Shown: piece by piece, positions 9,873 through 17,424 of the stretch
Position numbering within the stretch: position 1 is the first letter of the stretch
Layout: each line of letters opens with the position of its first letter
From: JAABQT01 sp041488375
Lineage (GTDB): Bacteria > Pseudomonadota > Gammaproteobacteria > Burkholderiales > SG8-39
Assembly: GCA_041488375.1 (NCBI GenBank)
Contig: JBGPPD010000014.1
Span: 1-28,251, forward strand
Direction of reading: 5' to 3'
DNA length: 28,251 bases
Notes under the pieces: model-generated
Told to the model about the DNA's origin: nothing
The model's input: only the letters and a program-made list of their open reading frames with translations
The model's database searches: none
Program-made: the position numbers and the translations under genes

Positions 9873-10879
9873 CGTCCTTCGTAGAGGTCGCGCCCGGCGA
9901 CCAGGGCGCGGATCTTGCCGTCGGCCATGTTGCGCTTGAGCATCCAGAAGCCGCAGTCGGGGTGGACGTACTTCACGCGGCCCCGGCCCAGGATCTTCTC
10001 GGCGCGCTCGATGGCGCGCGCGATGTCCTCCGCCGATTCGATCTCGGTGCGCTTGACGTCCACCACGCCCAGGCCGAAACCGATGTCCTGGCGCAGGTCC
10101 TTGAACACCGCGAGTTCGGCGGGCGGGCGGTGCGCGCACTCCATGACCACGTGGTCCACCTCGAGGGCGTTGAGGTAATCCATCATCTGCGCCCAGGTGC
10201 CCTTCTGGACGGATTGCCCGCCGTAGTTGCCGAAGCAAAGGTGCACTGCGGCCTTCGCCTTCTTCGGCACCGCCTTCAGCACCTTGTTGATCGCCGCCGC
10301 CGCCCACTTCCACTCGCCGGGATGGCCGGGAAGATTGGCTTCGTCCACCTGCACTACATCCGCGTCGAGGCGCTTGACCTGCTCGGCGAGCACGCCGGCG
10401 ATTGCCTGCGCGACTTTCTCCGGGCTGCCGTAGTGACGGTCGTGCAGCGTCTTGGCCAGCATGTGCGGGCCGGTCAGGGTGAACTTGAAGGGTTTGCCGG
10501 CCAGGCGCCGCGCCTGAGCGCAGGCGAGCGGCAGGTTGAGCGTGCCGGCGCCGATGCGGCCCTCGACCACGCCGGGCGGGCGCGCGCGAAAGCGCATTCC
10601 CGCCCCCTTGGAATACTCGAGCCACTCCGCGAAGCGGATCTCGCCGCGCACCCCGGACATCGGCCGCACGAAGTACTCGATCATGCCGTTGGTCTCGGGA
10701 TGGTTCAGGTCGAAGCGGGTCAGCTCGCCGTCGCATACCAGGTCGATGCCGGCCTGCTCCTGCGTATGAAACACCACGCGCATCGCATCCGCCAGCGCCT
10801 GCGCGGAAGGCGCGGCGGCAAGCCAGTCGGGCACCGGGTAGGAACCGATCACCGTGGTCTGGATGCGGGGCGCGCGCAT
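9869..10879 (-). CDS. MetE C-terminal-domain-like methyltransferase
   Basis: Protein of 336 residues matching the C-terminal catalytic half of cobalamin-independent methionine synthase (MetE), without the N-terminal half. All four expected zinc ligands are visible: His213 and Cys215 in VHLCFGNYGG, Glu247 in VVMECAH, and Cys309 in HPDCGFWM. Archaeal and YxjG/YxjH-type short forms have this architecture and use methyl donors other than polyglutamyl methyltetrahydrofolate. The opening TTVIGSYPVPDWL is typical of the family. It is divergent from the epimerase gene across 23 bases and convergent with the cupin gene. The true methyl donor and acceptor cannot be read from sequence. Confidence 0.85.
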   Translation of the reverse strand: MRAPRIQTTVIGSYPVPDWLAAAPSAQALADAMRVVFHTQEQAGIDLVCDGELTRFDLNHPETNGMIEYFVRPMSGVRGEIRFAEWLEYSKGAGMRFRARPPGVVEGRIGAGTLNLPLACAQARRLAGKPFKFTLTGPHMLAKTLHDRHYGSPEKVAQAIAGVLAEQVKRLDADVVQVDEANLPGHPGEWKWAAAAINKVLKAVPKKAKAAVHLCFGNYGGQSVQKGTWAQMMDYLNALEVDHVVMECAHRPPAELAVFKDLRQDIGFGLGVVDVKRTEIESAEDIARAIERAEKILGRGRVKYVHPDCGFWMLKRNMADGKIRALVAGRDLYEGR

Positions 10880-10887
10880 GGCGCACG

Positions 10888-10895
10888 ATTATAAT
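10888..10895. promoter_or_regulatory. Back-to-back TATAAT boxes in a 23-base divergent gap
   Basis: The octamer ATTATAAT contains a perfect TATAAT on the + strand (10890-10895) and on the - strand (10893-10888). A start about 7 bases downstream would fall at or within two or three bases of both start codons (10903 + and 10879 -), so both messages could be leaderless or nearly so. No good -35 is visible on either side. Confidence 0.5.
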
Positions 10896-10902
10896 TCACC
10901 AG

Positions 10903-11919
10903 ATGGTTAACTTCGAAAGCACCGGGGCGCTCGAGGAGTTCATGAGCCGGCCGACGCCGGCGCTCGAGGCGGACCTGGCGAAGACGCAGGGCGACATCCT
11001 GATCCTGGGCGTCGGCGGCAAGATGGGCCCGACGCTGGCTCGCATGGCGAAACGCGCCGCGCCGCAGCGGCGCGTGATCGGCGTGGCGCGCTTTTCCGGG
11101 CAAGGCCTGCGCGAGAAGCTCGGCGCCTGGGGCGTGGAATGCATCGCCTGCGATTTGCTGGAGCGCGCCGCGCTGGAGCGCCTGCCGCGCGCGCCGAACC
11201 TGGTGTTCATGGCCGGGCACAAGTTCGGCGCCGCCGGCAACGCCGCCCTCACCTGGGCGATGAACGTCGGTGTGCCCTTCATGGTGGCCGACGCGTTTCG
11301 CGCTTCGCGCATCGTCGTGTTCTCCACCGCCTGCGTGTACCCCTACGCCGACGTCGCCGGCCGCGGCGCGGCGGAAGCCGTGCCGACCCTGCCGCCGCCG
11401 GGCGACTACGCCGCCTCCTGCGTCGGCCGCGAGCAGGCGTTCCTGCATGGCTCGATGAAGTACGGCACGGCGGGACGGCTGGTGCGGCTCGAATACGCGA
11501 TCGACATGCGCTACGGCGTGTTGCACGACGTCGGCAGCAAGGTACTCGCCGGCGCTGCGGTGGACGTGAGCATGGGCCACGTGAACGTGATCTGGCAGGG
11601 CGACGCGAACGAGCAGGCGCTGCGCCTGCTTGCGCATTGCACGGCGCCGGCCACGCCGCTCAACGTGAGCGGCCCCGAAGTGGTGAGCGTGCGCTGGCTG
11701 GCGCAGGAGTTCGGCCGCCGGTTCGGCAGGACGCCCGCGATCACGGGCCAGGAGTCGCCCAATGCCTGGCTGGTGGACACGCGCGCGGCGCAGCAGCTGC
11801 TCGGCGCGCCCCGCGTGGCGCTCGCGCAGATGATCGACTGGCAGGCGGACTGGATTCGCCGTGGCGGCGAGAGCCTGGGCAAGCCCACGCACTTCGAAAC
11901 GCGGGATGGGAAGTACTGA
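10903..11919 (+). CDS. NAD-dependent epimerase/dehydratase-like protein with altered active site
   Basis: Extended short-chain dehydrogenase/reductase-like protein of 338 residues. The nucleotide-binding motif LGVGGKMGPTL (35-45) and the strand VVFSTACVYPY, with catalytic-type Ser141, are visible. The usual YxxxK is replaced: after Tyr169 the sequence is AASC, so Cys173 stands where lysine is expected. The protein may be a binding protein or use different chemistry. The ATG at 10903 lies directly behind a perfect TATAAT with no visible ribosome-binding site. The downstream acetyltransferase gene starts 14 bases before its stop, so the two are probably cotranslated. Substrate is unknown. Confidence 0.78.
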   Translation: MVNFESTGALEEFMSRPTPALEADLAKTQGDILILGVGGKMGPTLARMAKRAAPQRRVIGVARFSGQGLREKLGAWGVECIACDLLERAALERLPRAPNLVFMAGHKFGAAGNAALTWAMNVGVPFMVADAFRASRIVVFSTACVYPYADVAGRGAAEAVPTLPPPGDYAASCVGREQAFLHGSMKYGTAGRLVRLEYAIDMRYGVLHDVGSKVLAGAAVDVSMGHVNVIWQGDANEQALRLLAHCTAPATPLNVSGPEVVSVRWLAQEFGRRFGRTPAITGQESPNAWLVDTRAAQQLLGAPRVALAQMIDWQADWIRRGGESLGKPTHFETRDGKY

Positions 11920-12757
11920 GCACGCGCTCGGCGAGGAGCACCTCGCGGGCTGCCTTGCGCTGTCGGCGTCGGCGCACTGGAACCAGAACGAGGCCGACTG
12001 GCGCCTGATGCTGGTCAACGGCCGCGGCTGGGGCGTCAGCCTCGAGGACGGCACGCTCGCCGCGTCCACCCTCGTCCTGCCCTATGGCCGCTTCGCCTGG
12101 GTGAGCATGGTGCTGGTGCTGCCGGACTACCGGCGCCAGGGTTACGCGACGCAGCTGCTGCGCGCCGCGCTCGCCGATCTGCAAGGGCGGGGCCTGACCC
12201 CGGTTCTCGACGCCACGCCCGCCGGGCGCGAGGTCTACGTGCAGGAAGGGTTCCGCGACACCTGGGGCTTCCGGCGCTTGCAGCTGAAAGCGACCATCTC
12301 GGCGATCGAGCGTCCAGAGGCGGTCAGGCCGTTGCGCGAGTCCGACTGGCCGGCGCTGCTGGCGCTGGACGCGCGCGCCTTCGGCGCCAGCCGCGAGCCC
12401 CTGCTGCGCGCGCTCGCCGCGCGCCTGCCGCAGGCGGCGCTGGTGGCCGAGGAAAGCGGCAGGCTGGGGGGATTCCTGCTCGGGCGCGACGGGCGCGAGT
12501 CGCGCCAGCTGGGACCGCTGGTGGCGCGCACGAGCGCCGCGGCGCGCGCGCTGCTCTCCGAGGCGCTGGCGCGGGTGACGCCGCCCCTTACCCTCGACGT
12601 GGTCGACCGCGAGCCGGGGATCACGGCATGGCTCGAATCACTGGGTTTCGAATTCCAGCGCCCGTTCACGCGCATGGTAAAAACGGTGCGCGGGGCGCCG
12701 ACGGCGCCGGGGGAGGCCGGGCTGGTGTTCTGCCCGGCCGGCCCGGAGCTGGGTTAA
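11906..12757 (+). CDS. Two-domain GNAT-family N-acetyltransferase
   Basis: Protein of 283 residues with two GNAT-like halves. The first (about 1-145) has a clear acetyl-CoA motif, VLPDYRRQGYATQLL, near residue 71, followed by YVQEGF typical of the end of the fold. The second (about 150-265) is more diverged, with an ALDARAFGASREPLLRAL segment and a final WLESLGFEFQRPFTRM resembling other tandem GNAT proteins. The ATG at 11906 (MGSTEHALGEEHL) is chosen because the region further upstream encodes the epimerase. It overlaps that gene by 14 bases and ends four bases from the convergent livK stop. The acetyl acceptor cannot be predicted. Confidence 0.8.
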   Translation: MGSTEHALGEEHLAGCLALSASAHWNQNEADWRLMLVNGRGWGVSLEDGTLAASTLVLPYGRFAWVSMVLVLPDYRRQGYATQLLRAALADLQGRGLTPVLDATPAGREVYVQEGFRDTWGFRRLQLKATISAIERPEAVRPLRESDWPALLALDARAFGASREPLLRALAARLPQAALVAEESGRLGGFLLGRDGRESRQLGPLVARTSAAARALLSEALARVTPPLTLDVVDREPGITAWLESLGFEFQRPFTRMVKTVRGAPTAPGEAGLVFCPAGPELG

Positions 12758-12761
12758 GCGA

Positions 12762-13958
12762 TCACTTGCCGATGATCTGACCGAAGCGTTTCCACTGCTG
12801 CCCGTCGAAGCGGATCAGCTGCACCGATTCGATCGGCGCGAAGTCGCCGGCATCGGTGGTGATGCGGATCCCCGGCAGCATCGTGTCGGCGCGCCAGCCC
12901 TTCAGCGAGGCCGCCTGCTTCATGACGTTGGCGCGCGTCAAGTCGTTGCCCGCCTGCTTGAGGACCTGTTCCAGGGTTTGCGCCACCGTGTAGCCGTACA
13001 TGTTGGAGGCGTCCGCGAGGTTGCCGTCCGGGTAGTATTTGCCCATGAAGCTGCGCCACGCCGCGACCGAAGCGTCGTTCTTCCACTGGTCATCGAGCGG
13101 ATCCTTCAGGTACTGGGTCGAGATTAGGCCGACGGATTTCTCCAGGCCGGCCGGCTTGAGCACCGAACCGATGGAGGCCGACACGTTGTTGAGGTAGTGC
13201 GCCGGCTTCCAGCCGATGTCGTAGGCCTTGCGGATCGCCTGCGCCGCGAATTTGGGCGTAGTGATGTTGAAGAAGGTGTCCGCGCCGGAAGCCTGCAGCT
13301 GCACGATCTGCGAGTCCACCGTGGGATCGGTGACCTCGTAGGACACTTCCTTGACGATCATGCCGACCTTGTCGCCCAGGCCGTCCCTCATGCCCTTCAG
13401 GTAGTCCTTACCGTAGTCGTCGTTCTGGTAGAGGATGCCGATCTTCGCCTTCGGGTTGTTGGCGAGGATGTGCTGCGCGTAGATGCGCCCTTCGGTCTGG
13501 TAGTTCGGCTGCCAGCCGATGGTCCAGGGGAAGTGGCGCGGGTCGTTCCACTTGGTGGCGCCGGTGGCGACGAAGGACTGCGGCACCTTCTTCATGTTCA
13601 TGTACTGGTGGATCGCCGTGTTGCCGGGGGTGCCGAGCGTCTGGAACAGCATCAGCACCTGGTCCTGCTCGACGAGCTTCCTCGCCATCTCGACGGTCTT
13701 CGGCGGGCTGTAGCCGTCGTCGTAGGAGATCCACACCACCTTGCGGCCGTTGATGCCGCCGTGCTCGTTGACCATCTTGAAGTAGGCGCCGATGGCCTTG
13801 CCGATGGTGCCGTAGGCCGAGGCCGGGCCGCTGTACGGATTGGTGTTGCCGATCTTGATTTCCTTGTCGTTCGCGCCCGGGTCGTACTTCTTCTGCGCCA
13901 AGGCGGCCGGGGACGCCAGCGCGGCGGCCAGCAGTGCTGCGATCGGTACGAATTTCAT
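12762..13958 (-). CDS. livK: Branched-chain amino acid ABC transporter binding protein
   Basis: Periplasmic substrate-binding protein of the LivK/HAAT type, 398 residues. A Sec signal peptide is clear: MKF, a hydrophobic alanine-rich stretch, and ASPAALA followed by Q at about residue 22. The mature part begins with IKIGNTNPYSGPASAYGTIG, the usual ligand-domain opening, and contains VVWISYDDGYSPPKTVE and IGILYQNDDYGKDY. A very strong ribosome-binding site, GGAGGAGGA, precedes the ATG, which fits the high expression binding proteins need. It is the last gene of the liv operon, 25 bases after livM. The ligand could be an amino acid, amide or aromatic acid, since this family is broad. Confidence 0.93.
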   Translation of the reverse strand: MKFVPIAALLAAALASPAALAQKKYDPGANDKEIKIGNTNPYSGPASAYGTIGKAIGAYFKMVNEHGGINGRKVVWISYDDGYSPPKTVEMARKLVEQDQVLMLFQTLGTPGNTAIHQYMNMKKVPQSFVATGATKWNDPRHFPWTIGWQPNYQTEGRIYAQHILANNPKAKIGILYQNDDYGKDYLKGMRDGLGDKVGMIVKEVSYEVTDPTVDSQIVQLQASGADTFFNITTPKFAAQAIRKAYDIGWKPAHYLNNVSASIGSVLKPAGLEKSVGLISTQYLKDPLDDQWKNDASVAAWRSFMGKYYPDGNLADASNMYGYTVAQTLEQVLKQAGNDLTRANVMKQAASLKGWRADTMLPGIRITTDAGDFAPIESVQLIRFDGQQWKRFGQIIGK

Positions 13959-13983
13959 TGGGTCCTCCTCCTCAGGTGGAATG

Positions 13984-14943
13984 TCACTTATTCTGCGCCT
14001 TCCGCTGCAGCCGGGCTAGGCCCATGCGCACGGCGCCCGCAACCCCCATCGGCATCAGGTACACGAAGCCGAGCAGGAATATTCCGAAGATCGCCCAGGG
14101 GGCGGCCTTGGAAATCTCGTCCGCGATGTTCGGCACGAACTGGATGAACAGGGCGCCGTACACCGCGCCGGAAATCGAGGCCAGTCCCCCGACCACGATG
14201 CCCACCAGGAACGTGATCGACAGGAAGATGTTGAAGCTGTCGGGGGCCACGTACTGGATGGCGATGGCGCCCAGCGCGCCGGCCACGCCGGTGTACATGG
14301 CCGACACGCCGAAGGCGAGCGACTTGTAGATCGCGTTGTTCACGCCCATCGCCTCGGTGGCGATGTGGTTGTCGCGGATCGCCACCAGCGCGCGGCCGAC
14401 GCGGCCGCGCAGCAGGTTCCACGCCAGCACGAACATCACCACGGCGACCATCAGCGAGAAGTAGTACAGCCACTGGTCGGCATTGATCGGCAGGCCGAAG
14501 GGCGGGTCCGGTTTGGCGATGACGATGCCCTGCACGCCGCCGGTCCACTGCTCCAGGTGGTGGTACTTGAGCAGCTGCGGCAGCGACACGCCGAGCGCGA
14601 AAGTGGCGAGCGCCAGGTACAGGCCCTCCAGCCGCAGCGCCGGCAGGCCGAACAGGAACCCGGCCAGCAGGCACACCGCGCCCGCCGCGGGGATTGTCGC
14701 CCAATACGGCACGTCGTACTTGGCCATCAAGATCGCCGCGCAGTAGGCGCCGATGGCGTAGAACGCCCCGTGGCCGAGCGAGATCTGGCCGTTGTAGCCG
14801 GTGAGCAGGTTGAGGCCCAGCAGCGCGATGGCATACACCAGCACCAGGTTGAACTGGAACACGCGGTAGTCGCTCACCACCAGCGGTAGCACGGCGGCGG
14901 CGAGCAGCACCAGCGCGTTCAGGAGGAGTTGGCGCCTGGTCAT
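13984..14943 (-). CDS. livM: Branched-chain amino acid ABC transporter permease LivM
   Basis: Inner-membrane permease of 319 residues with many hydrophobic segments (about nine). The LivM signature GLNLLTGYNGQISLGHGAFYAIGAY lies near residues 43-67. The cytoplasmic coupling region LRGRVGRALVAIRDNHIATEAMGVN is also visible. It pairs with LivH to form the membrane channel. The gene starts four bases after the livH stop and ends 25 bases before livK, within one operon. The C-terminal tail is basic (ARLQRKAQNK), consistent with the cytoplasmic side. Confidence 0.94.
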   Translation of the reverse strand: MTRRQLLLNALVLLAAAVLPLVVSDYRVFQFNLVLVYAIALLGLNLLTGYNGQISLGHGAFYAIGAYCAAILMAKYDVPYWATIPAAGAVCLLAGFLFGLPALRLEGLYLALATFALGVSLPQLLKYHHLEQWTGGVQGIVIAKPDPPFGLPINADQWLYYFSLMVAVVMFVLAWNLLRGRVGRALVAIRDNHIATEAMGVNNAIYKSLAFGVSAMYTGVAGALGAIAIQYVAPDSFNIFLSITFLVGIVVGGLASISGAVYGALFIQFVPNIADEISKAAPWAIFGIFLLGFVYLMPMGVAGAVRMGLARLQRKAQNK

Positions 14944-14947
14944 GGCG

Positions 14948-15820
14948 TCATACGCGGGTGACGAACACCTTGCCGAAAAAGCCCGAGGGCTTCACCACCA
15001 GCACGCCGATGATCAGCACCAGCGCGACGGCGAGCTTCAGTTCATTGCCGATGACGAAGGCGCCGAGCACGTTCTCCAGCACCCCGACCATGAAGCCGCC
15101 GAGCACTGCGCCGCCCGGGTTGTCGACGCCGCCCACCAGGGCGGCGGCGAAGGCGTACAGCAGCACGCCGCCCATCATGTTGGGATCGAGGAACACGATC
15201 GGCGCCACCATCATGCCGGCGATGCTGCCGATCGCCGCGGCGAGGCCCCAGCCCAGCGCCAGCATCCAGCCGACGCGGATGCCGACCAGCCGCGCCGACT
15301 CCGGGTTCTGCGCCGCCGCGCGCATGGCGAGGCCGAGCGGCGTGAAGCGGAAAAAACCGTACAGCAGCAGCAACACCACCAGCGTGACGCCGATGGCGCC
15401 GAGCTCGTGCGGCGACAGCAGCTTGCTGCCGAATACGCCGCCGGTCGGGAACGGGCTGGGGAAGGTCTTGATGGTGTAGCTGTAGATCCAGCCGGTGACG
15501 CTGTTCAGGATCACCAGCAGCGCGATGAACACCACCACCACCGCCAGCACCGGCGCGTTCTCCACCGGGCGGATGATGACGCGCTCGATGACCACGCCCA
15601 GCACGAAGGCGAAGATCACGGTGAGGAAGAAGGCCGGCCAGTAGGGCATGCCGGCGTTGATCAGGCTCCAGGCGATGTAGGTGGCGAACATGGCCAGCTC
15701 GCCCTGCGCGAAATTCACCAGGTGCGTGGCCTGGTAGATCATCACCAGCGCCAGCGCCAGGCTGGCGTAGATGCCGCCGGTGGCGAGACCGGCGAGGACC
15801 TGGTGCAGCAGGGCTTCCAT
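14948..15820 (-). CDS. livH: Branched-chain amino acid ABC transporter permease LivH
   Basis: Inner-membrane permease of 290 residues. It opens with LAGLATGGIYASLALALVMIYQATHLVNFAQGELAM, the standard LivH N-terminus, and carries the coupling segment FTPLGLAMRAAAQNPESARLVGI. Eight or so hydrophobic segments are visible. The ATG at 15820 is chosen because it gives exactly this N-terminus; the frame stays open further upstream but only as the unused frame inside livF. It lies 11 bases after livF and four bases before livM. Confidence 0.94.
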   Translation of the reverse strand: MEALLHQVLAGLATGGIYASLALALVMIYQATHLVNFAQGELAMFATYIAWSLINAGMPYWPAFFLTVIFAFVLGVVIERVIIRPVENAPVLAVVVVFIALLVILNSVTGWIYSYTIKTFPSPFPTGGVFGSKLLSPHELGAIGVTLVVLLLLYGFFRFTPLGLAMRAAAQNPESARLVGIRVGWMLALGWGLAAAIGSIAGMMVAPIVFLDPNMMGGVLLYAFAAALVGGVDNPGGAVLGGFMVGVLENVLGAFVIGNELKLAVALVLIIGVLVVKPSGFFGKVFVTRV

Positions 15821-15831
15821 GGGTGGTGTCC

Positions 15832-16545
15832 TCAGTAGCCGAGGTAGGCGCGGCGCACGTTGTCGTCGCGCTTGATGTCGGCGGAGGCGCCTGAGAGCAC
15901 CACGCGCCCGGTCTCGATCAGGTAGGCGTGGTCGGCGAGCTCGAGGGCCATCGCGGCATTCTGCTCCACCACCAGCATGCTGACGCGCTCCTTCTGGTTG
16001 ACCGTGCGCAGGATGGCGAACAGCTCCTTGACGATCAGCGGCGCCAGGCCGAAAGAGGGCTCGTCCAGCAGCATCAGCCTGGGCCGCAGCATCAGCGCGC
16101 GCGACACCGCCAGCATCTGCTGCTCGCCGCCGGAGAGCGTGCCGGCCTGCTGCGCGCGGCGCTCCTTGAGGCGCGGGAAGTAAGCGAACATGCGCTCCAG
16201 GTCCGCTTCGATATTGCCGCGGTCCTTGCGCACGTAGGCGCCCAGGCGCAGGTTCTCCTCGGTGCTGAGGTTGACGAAGGTGCCGCGGCCGTCGGGAACG
16301 TGGGCGATCCCCAGGCGCACGATGTCTTCGGTGGAGCGCTTGTCGATGCGCTGGCCGGCGAAGCGGACCTCGCCCTCGGTCTTCACCATCGAGCACAGCG
16401 CGCGCAGCGTGGTGGTCTTGCCGGCGCCGTTGGCGCCGAGCAGGGTGGTGATGGTGCCTTCCTGCATGGAGAAGCTGATGCCGTGCAGCACGCGCGTCAG
16501 CCCGTAGGCCGCGTGCAGCTTGTCCACTTCCAGCAGCGCGGCCAT
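15832..16545 (-). CDS. livF: Branched-chain amino acid ABC transporter ATPase LivF
   Basis: Cytoplasmic ATPase of 237 residues. Walker A is GANGAGKTT (37-45), the ABC signature is LSGGEQQMLAVSRAL, and Walker B is LMLLDEPSFGLAP, the usual LivF form. The ATG at 16545 overlaps the livG TGA by one base (TGATG), so the two ATPases are probably translated in a coupled way. The typical LivF C-terminus, VRRAYLGY, is present. LivF and LivG together power the LivHM channel. Confidence 0.95.
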   Translation of the reverse strand: MAALLEVDKLHAAYGLTRVLHGISFSMQEGTITTLLGANGAGKTTTLRALCSMVKTEGEVRFAGQRIDKRSTEDIVRLGIAHVPDGRGTFVNLSTEENLRLGAYVRKDRGNIEADLERMFAYFPRLKERRAQQAGTLSGGEQQMLAVSRALMLRPRLMLLDEPSFGLAPLIVKELFAILRTVNQKERVSMLVVEQNAAMALELADHAYLIETGRVVLSGASADIKRDDNVRRAYLGY

Positions 16546-17300
16546 CAGGCGGTCCCCAGGTAGGCGCGGATCACTTCGGGATGCTTCTGCACTTCCGCGG
16601 GCGTGCCTTCGGCGATCTTGCGGCCGAAATTGAGCGCCACCACGCGGTCCGAAATGCTCATCACCAGGCTCATGTGGTGCTCGACCAGCAGCACCGTGAG
16701 GCCGAGGCGGTCGCGGATCTCGCGGATCAGCACGCCGAGCTCGCCCACCTCCTCGTGGTTCAGGCCGCTCGCCGGCTCGTCCAGCAGCAGCAGCTTGGGC
16801 TCGCTCGCCAGGGCGCGCGCCAGTTCGGCCCGCTTCTGCGTGCCGAACGGCAGGTCGGCGACGCGCGCGCCGGCCACGGCCTCCAGGCCGAGGAAGCGCA
16901 CCAGGGACCTGGCCTTCTCCATCGTGGCGCGTTCCTCGTGCGACACCGCCGGCAGGCGCAGCGCGTTGACGAAGAAGCCGCTCTGCGTGCGGCAGTGGCG
17001 TCCGACCATGACGTTGTCGAGCACGGTCATGGTCTTGAACAGCGCGAGGTTCTGGAAAGTGCGTCCGATGCCGAGCGCGGCGATGCCGTGCCTGGGCACC
17101 TCGAGGAGCGAGACGCCGTTGAACAGGATGTCGCCGCTGCCGCACTCGTACAGGCGCGACAGGCAGTTGAACAGCGTGGTCTTGCCCGCGCCATTGGGGC
17201 CGATCAGGCCGACGATGCGCCCGGCCTCCACGTCGAAGGACACGCCGTCCAGCGCGACGATGCCGCCGAAGCGCACGCCCACGCCGTCCACGCGCAACAA
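16545..17300 (-). CDS. livG: Branched-chain amino acid ABC transporter ATPase LivG, start uncertain
   Basis: Cytoplasmic ATPase, about 251 residues from the TTG at 17300. Walker A is GPNGAGKTT, the signature region has the LivG form LPFGTQKRAELARALA, and Walker B is LLLLDEPASGLNHEE. The start is problematic. The only in-frame ATG is at 17465, inside the divergent gntR gene and upstream of the likely liv promoter. Between it and LLRVDGVGVRFGG the only canonical start codons are the TTGs at 17300 and 17297 and the GTG at 17291. A very strong ribosome-binding site, GGAGGAGGAG (17336-17327), is instead placed for an ATC codon at 17324. First gene of the operon. Confidence 0.9.
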   Translation of the reverse strand: MLRVDGVGVRFGGIVALDGVSFDVEAGRIVGLIGPNGAGKTTLFNCLSRLYECGSGDILFNGVSLLEVPRHGIAALGIGRTFQNLALFKTMTVLDNVMVGRHCRTQSGFFVNALRLPAVSHEERATMEKARSLVRFLGLEAVAGARVADLPFGTQKRAELARALASEPKLLLLDEPASGLNHEEVGELGVLIREIRDRLGLTVLLVEHHMSLVMSISDRVVALNFGRKIAEGTPAEVQKHPEVIRAYLGTA

Positions 17301-17386
17301 CGCCTCTCTGGCAACCGGTTCGATCGCTCCTCCTCCAACGGAATCGTCCCATCGCGCCGCGCGGGCGCTATTGCTTATTGTGTCGG

Positions 17387-17416
17387 ATTGTCGGACGATA
17401 TTTCGTCCACAGTCAA
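17387..17416 (-). promoter_or_regulatory. Candidate sigma-70 promoter of the liv operon
   Basis: On the - strand TTGACT (17416-17411) and GACAAT (17392-17387) are separated by 18 bases, matching the -35 and -10 consensus at five and four of six positions. The predicted start is near 17380, so the livG leader would be about 55-80 bases. The GntR-type operator at 17388-17398 overlaps the -10 box. Confidence 0.5.
17388..17398. promoter_or_regulatory. FadR-subfamily GntR operator
   Basis: TTGTCGGACGA fits the general FCD/FadR-type operator pattern TNGTNNNACNA exactly, and with its flanks forms a near-palindrome around a central G (ATTGTC/GACGAT). A second TGTCGGA copy lies eight bases upstream at 17381-17387, in direct orientation. 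The site lies between livG and gntR and covers the liv -10 box, so repression of liv and autoregulation of gntR are likely. Confidence 0.55.
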
Positions 17417-17424
17417 GAAAAGAG

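Noticed and set aside
10905..10911. GGTTAAC near the epimerase start as a third TetR operator
   Set aside because: Only one half-site is present; the second half at the required spacing is missing and it lies inside the coding sequence.
12734..12761. Possible terminator between the GNAT gene and livK
   Set aside because: G+C-rich self-complementary bases are present, but there is no T tract and only four intergenic bases, so base composition explains it.
15832..17352. A 506-codon reading that would fuse an upstream stretch to livF
   Set aside because: The part before 16545 is the wrong frame of livG; livF starts at its own ATG with a TGATG junction.
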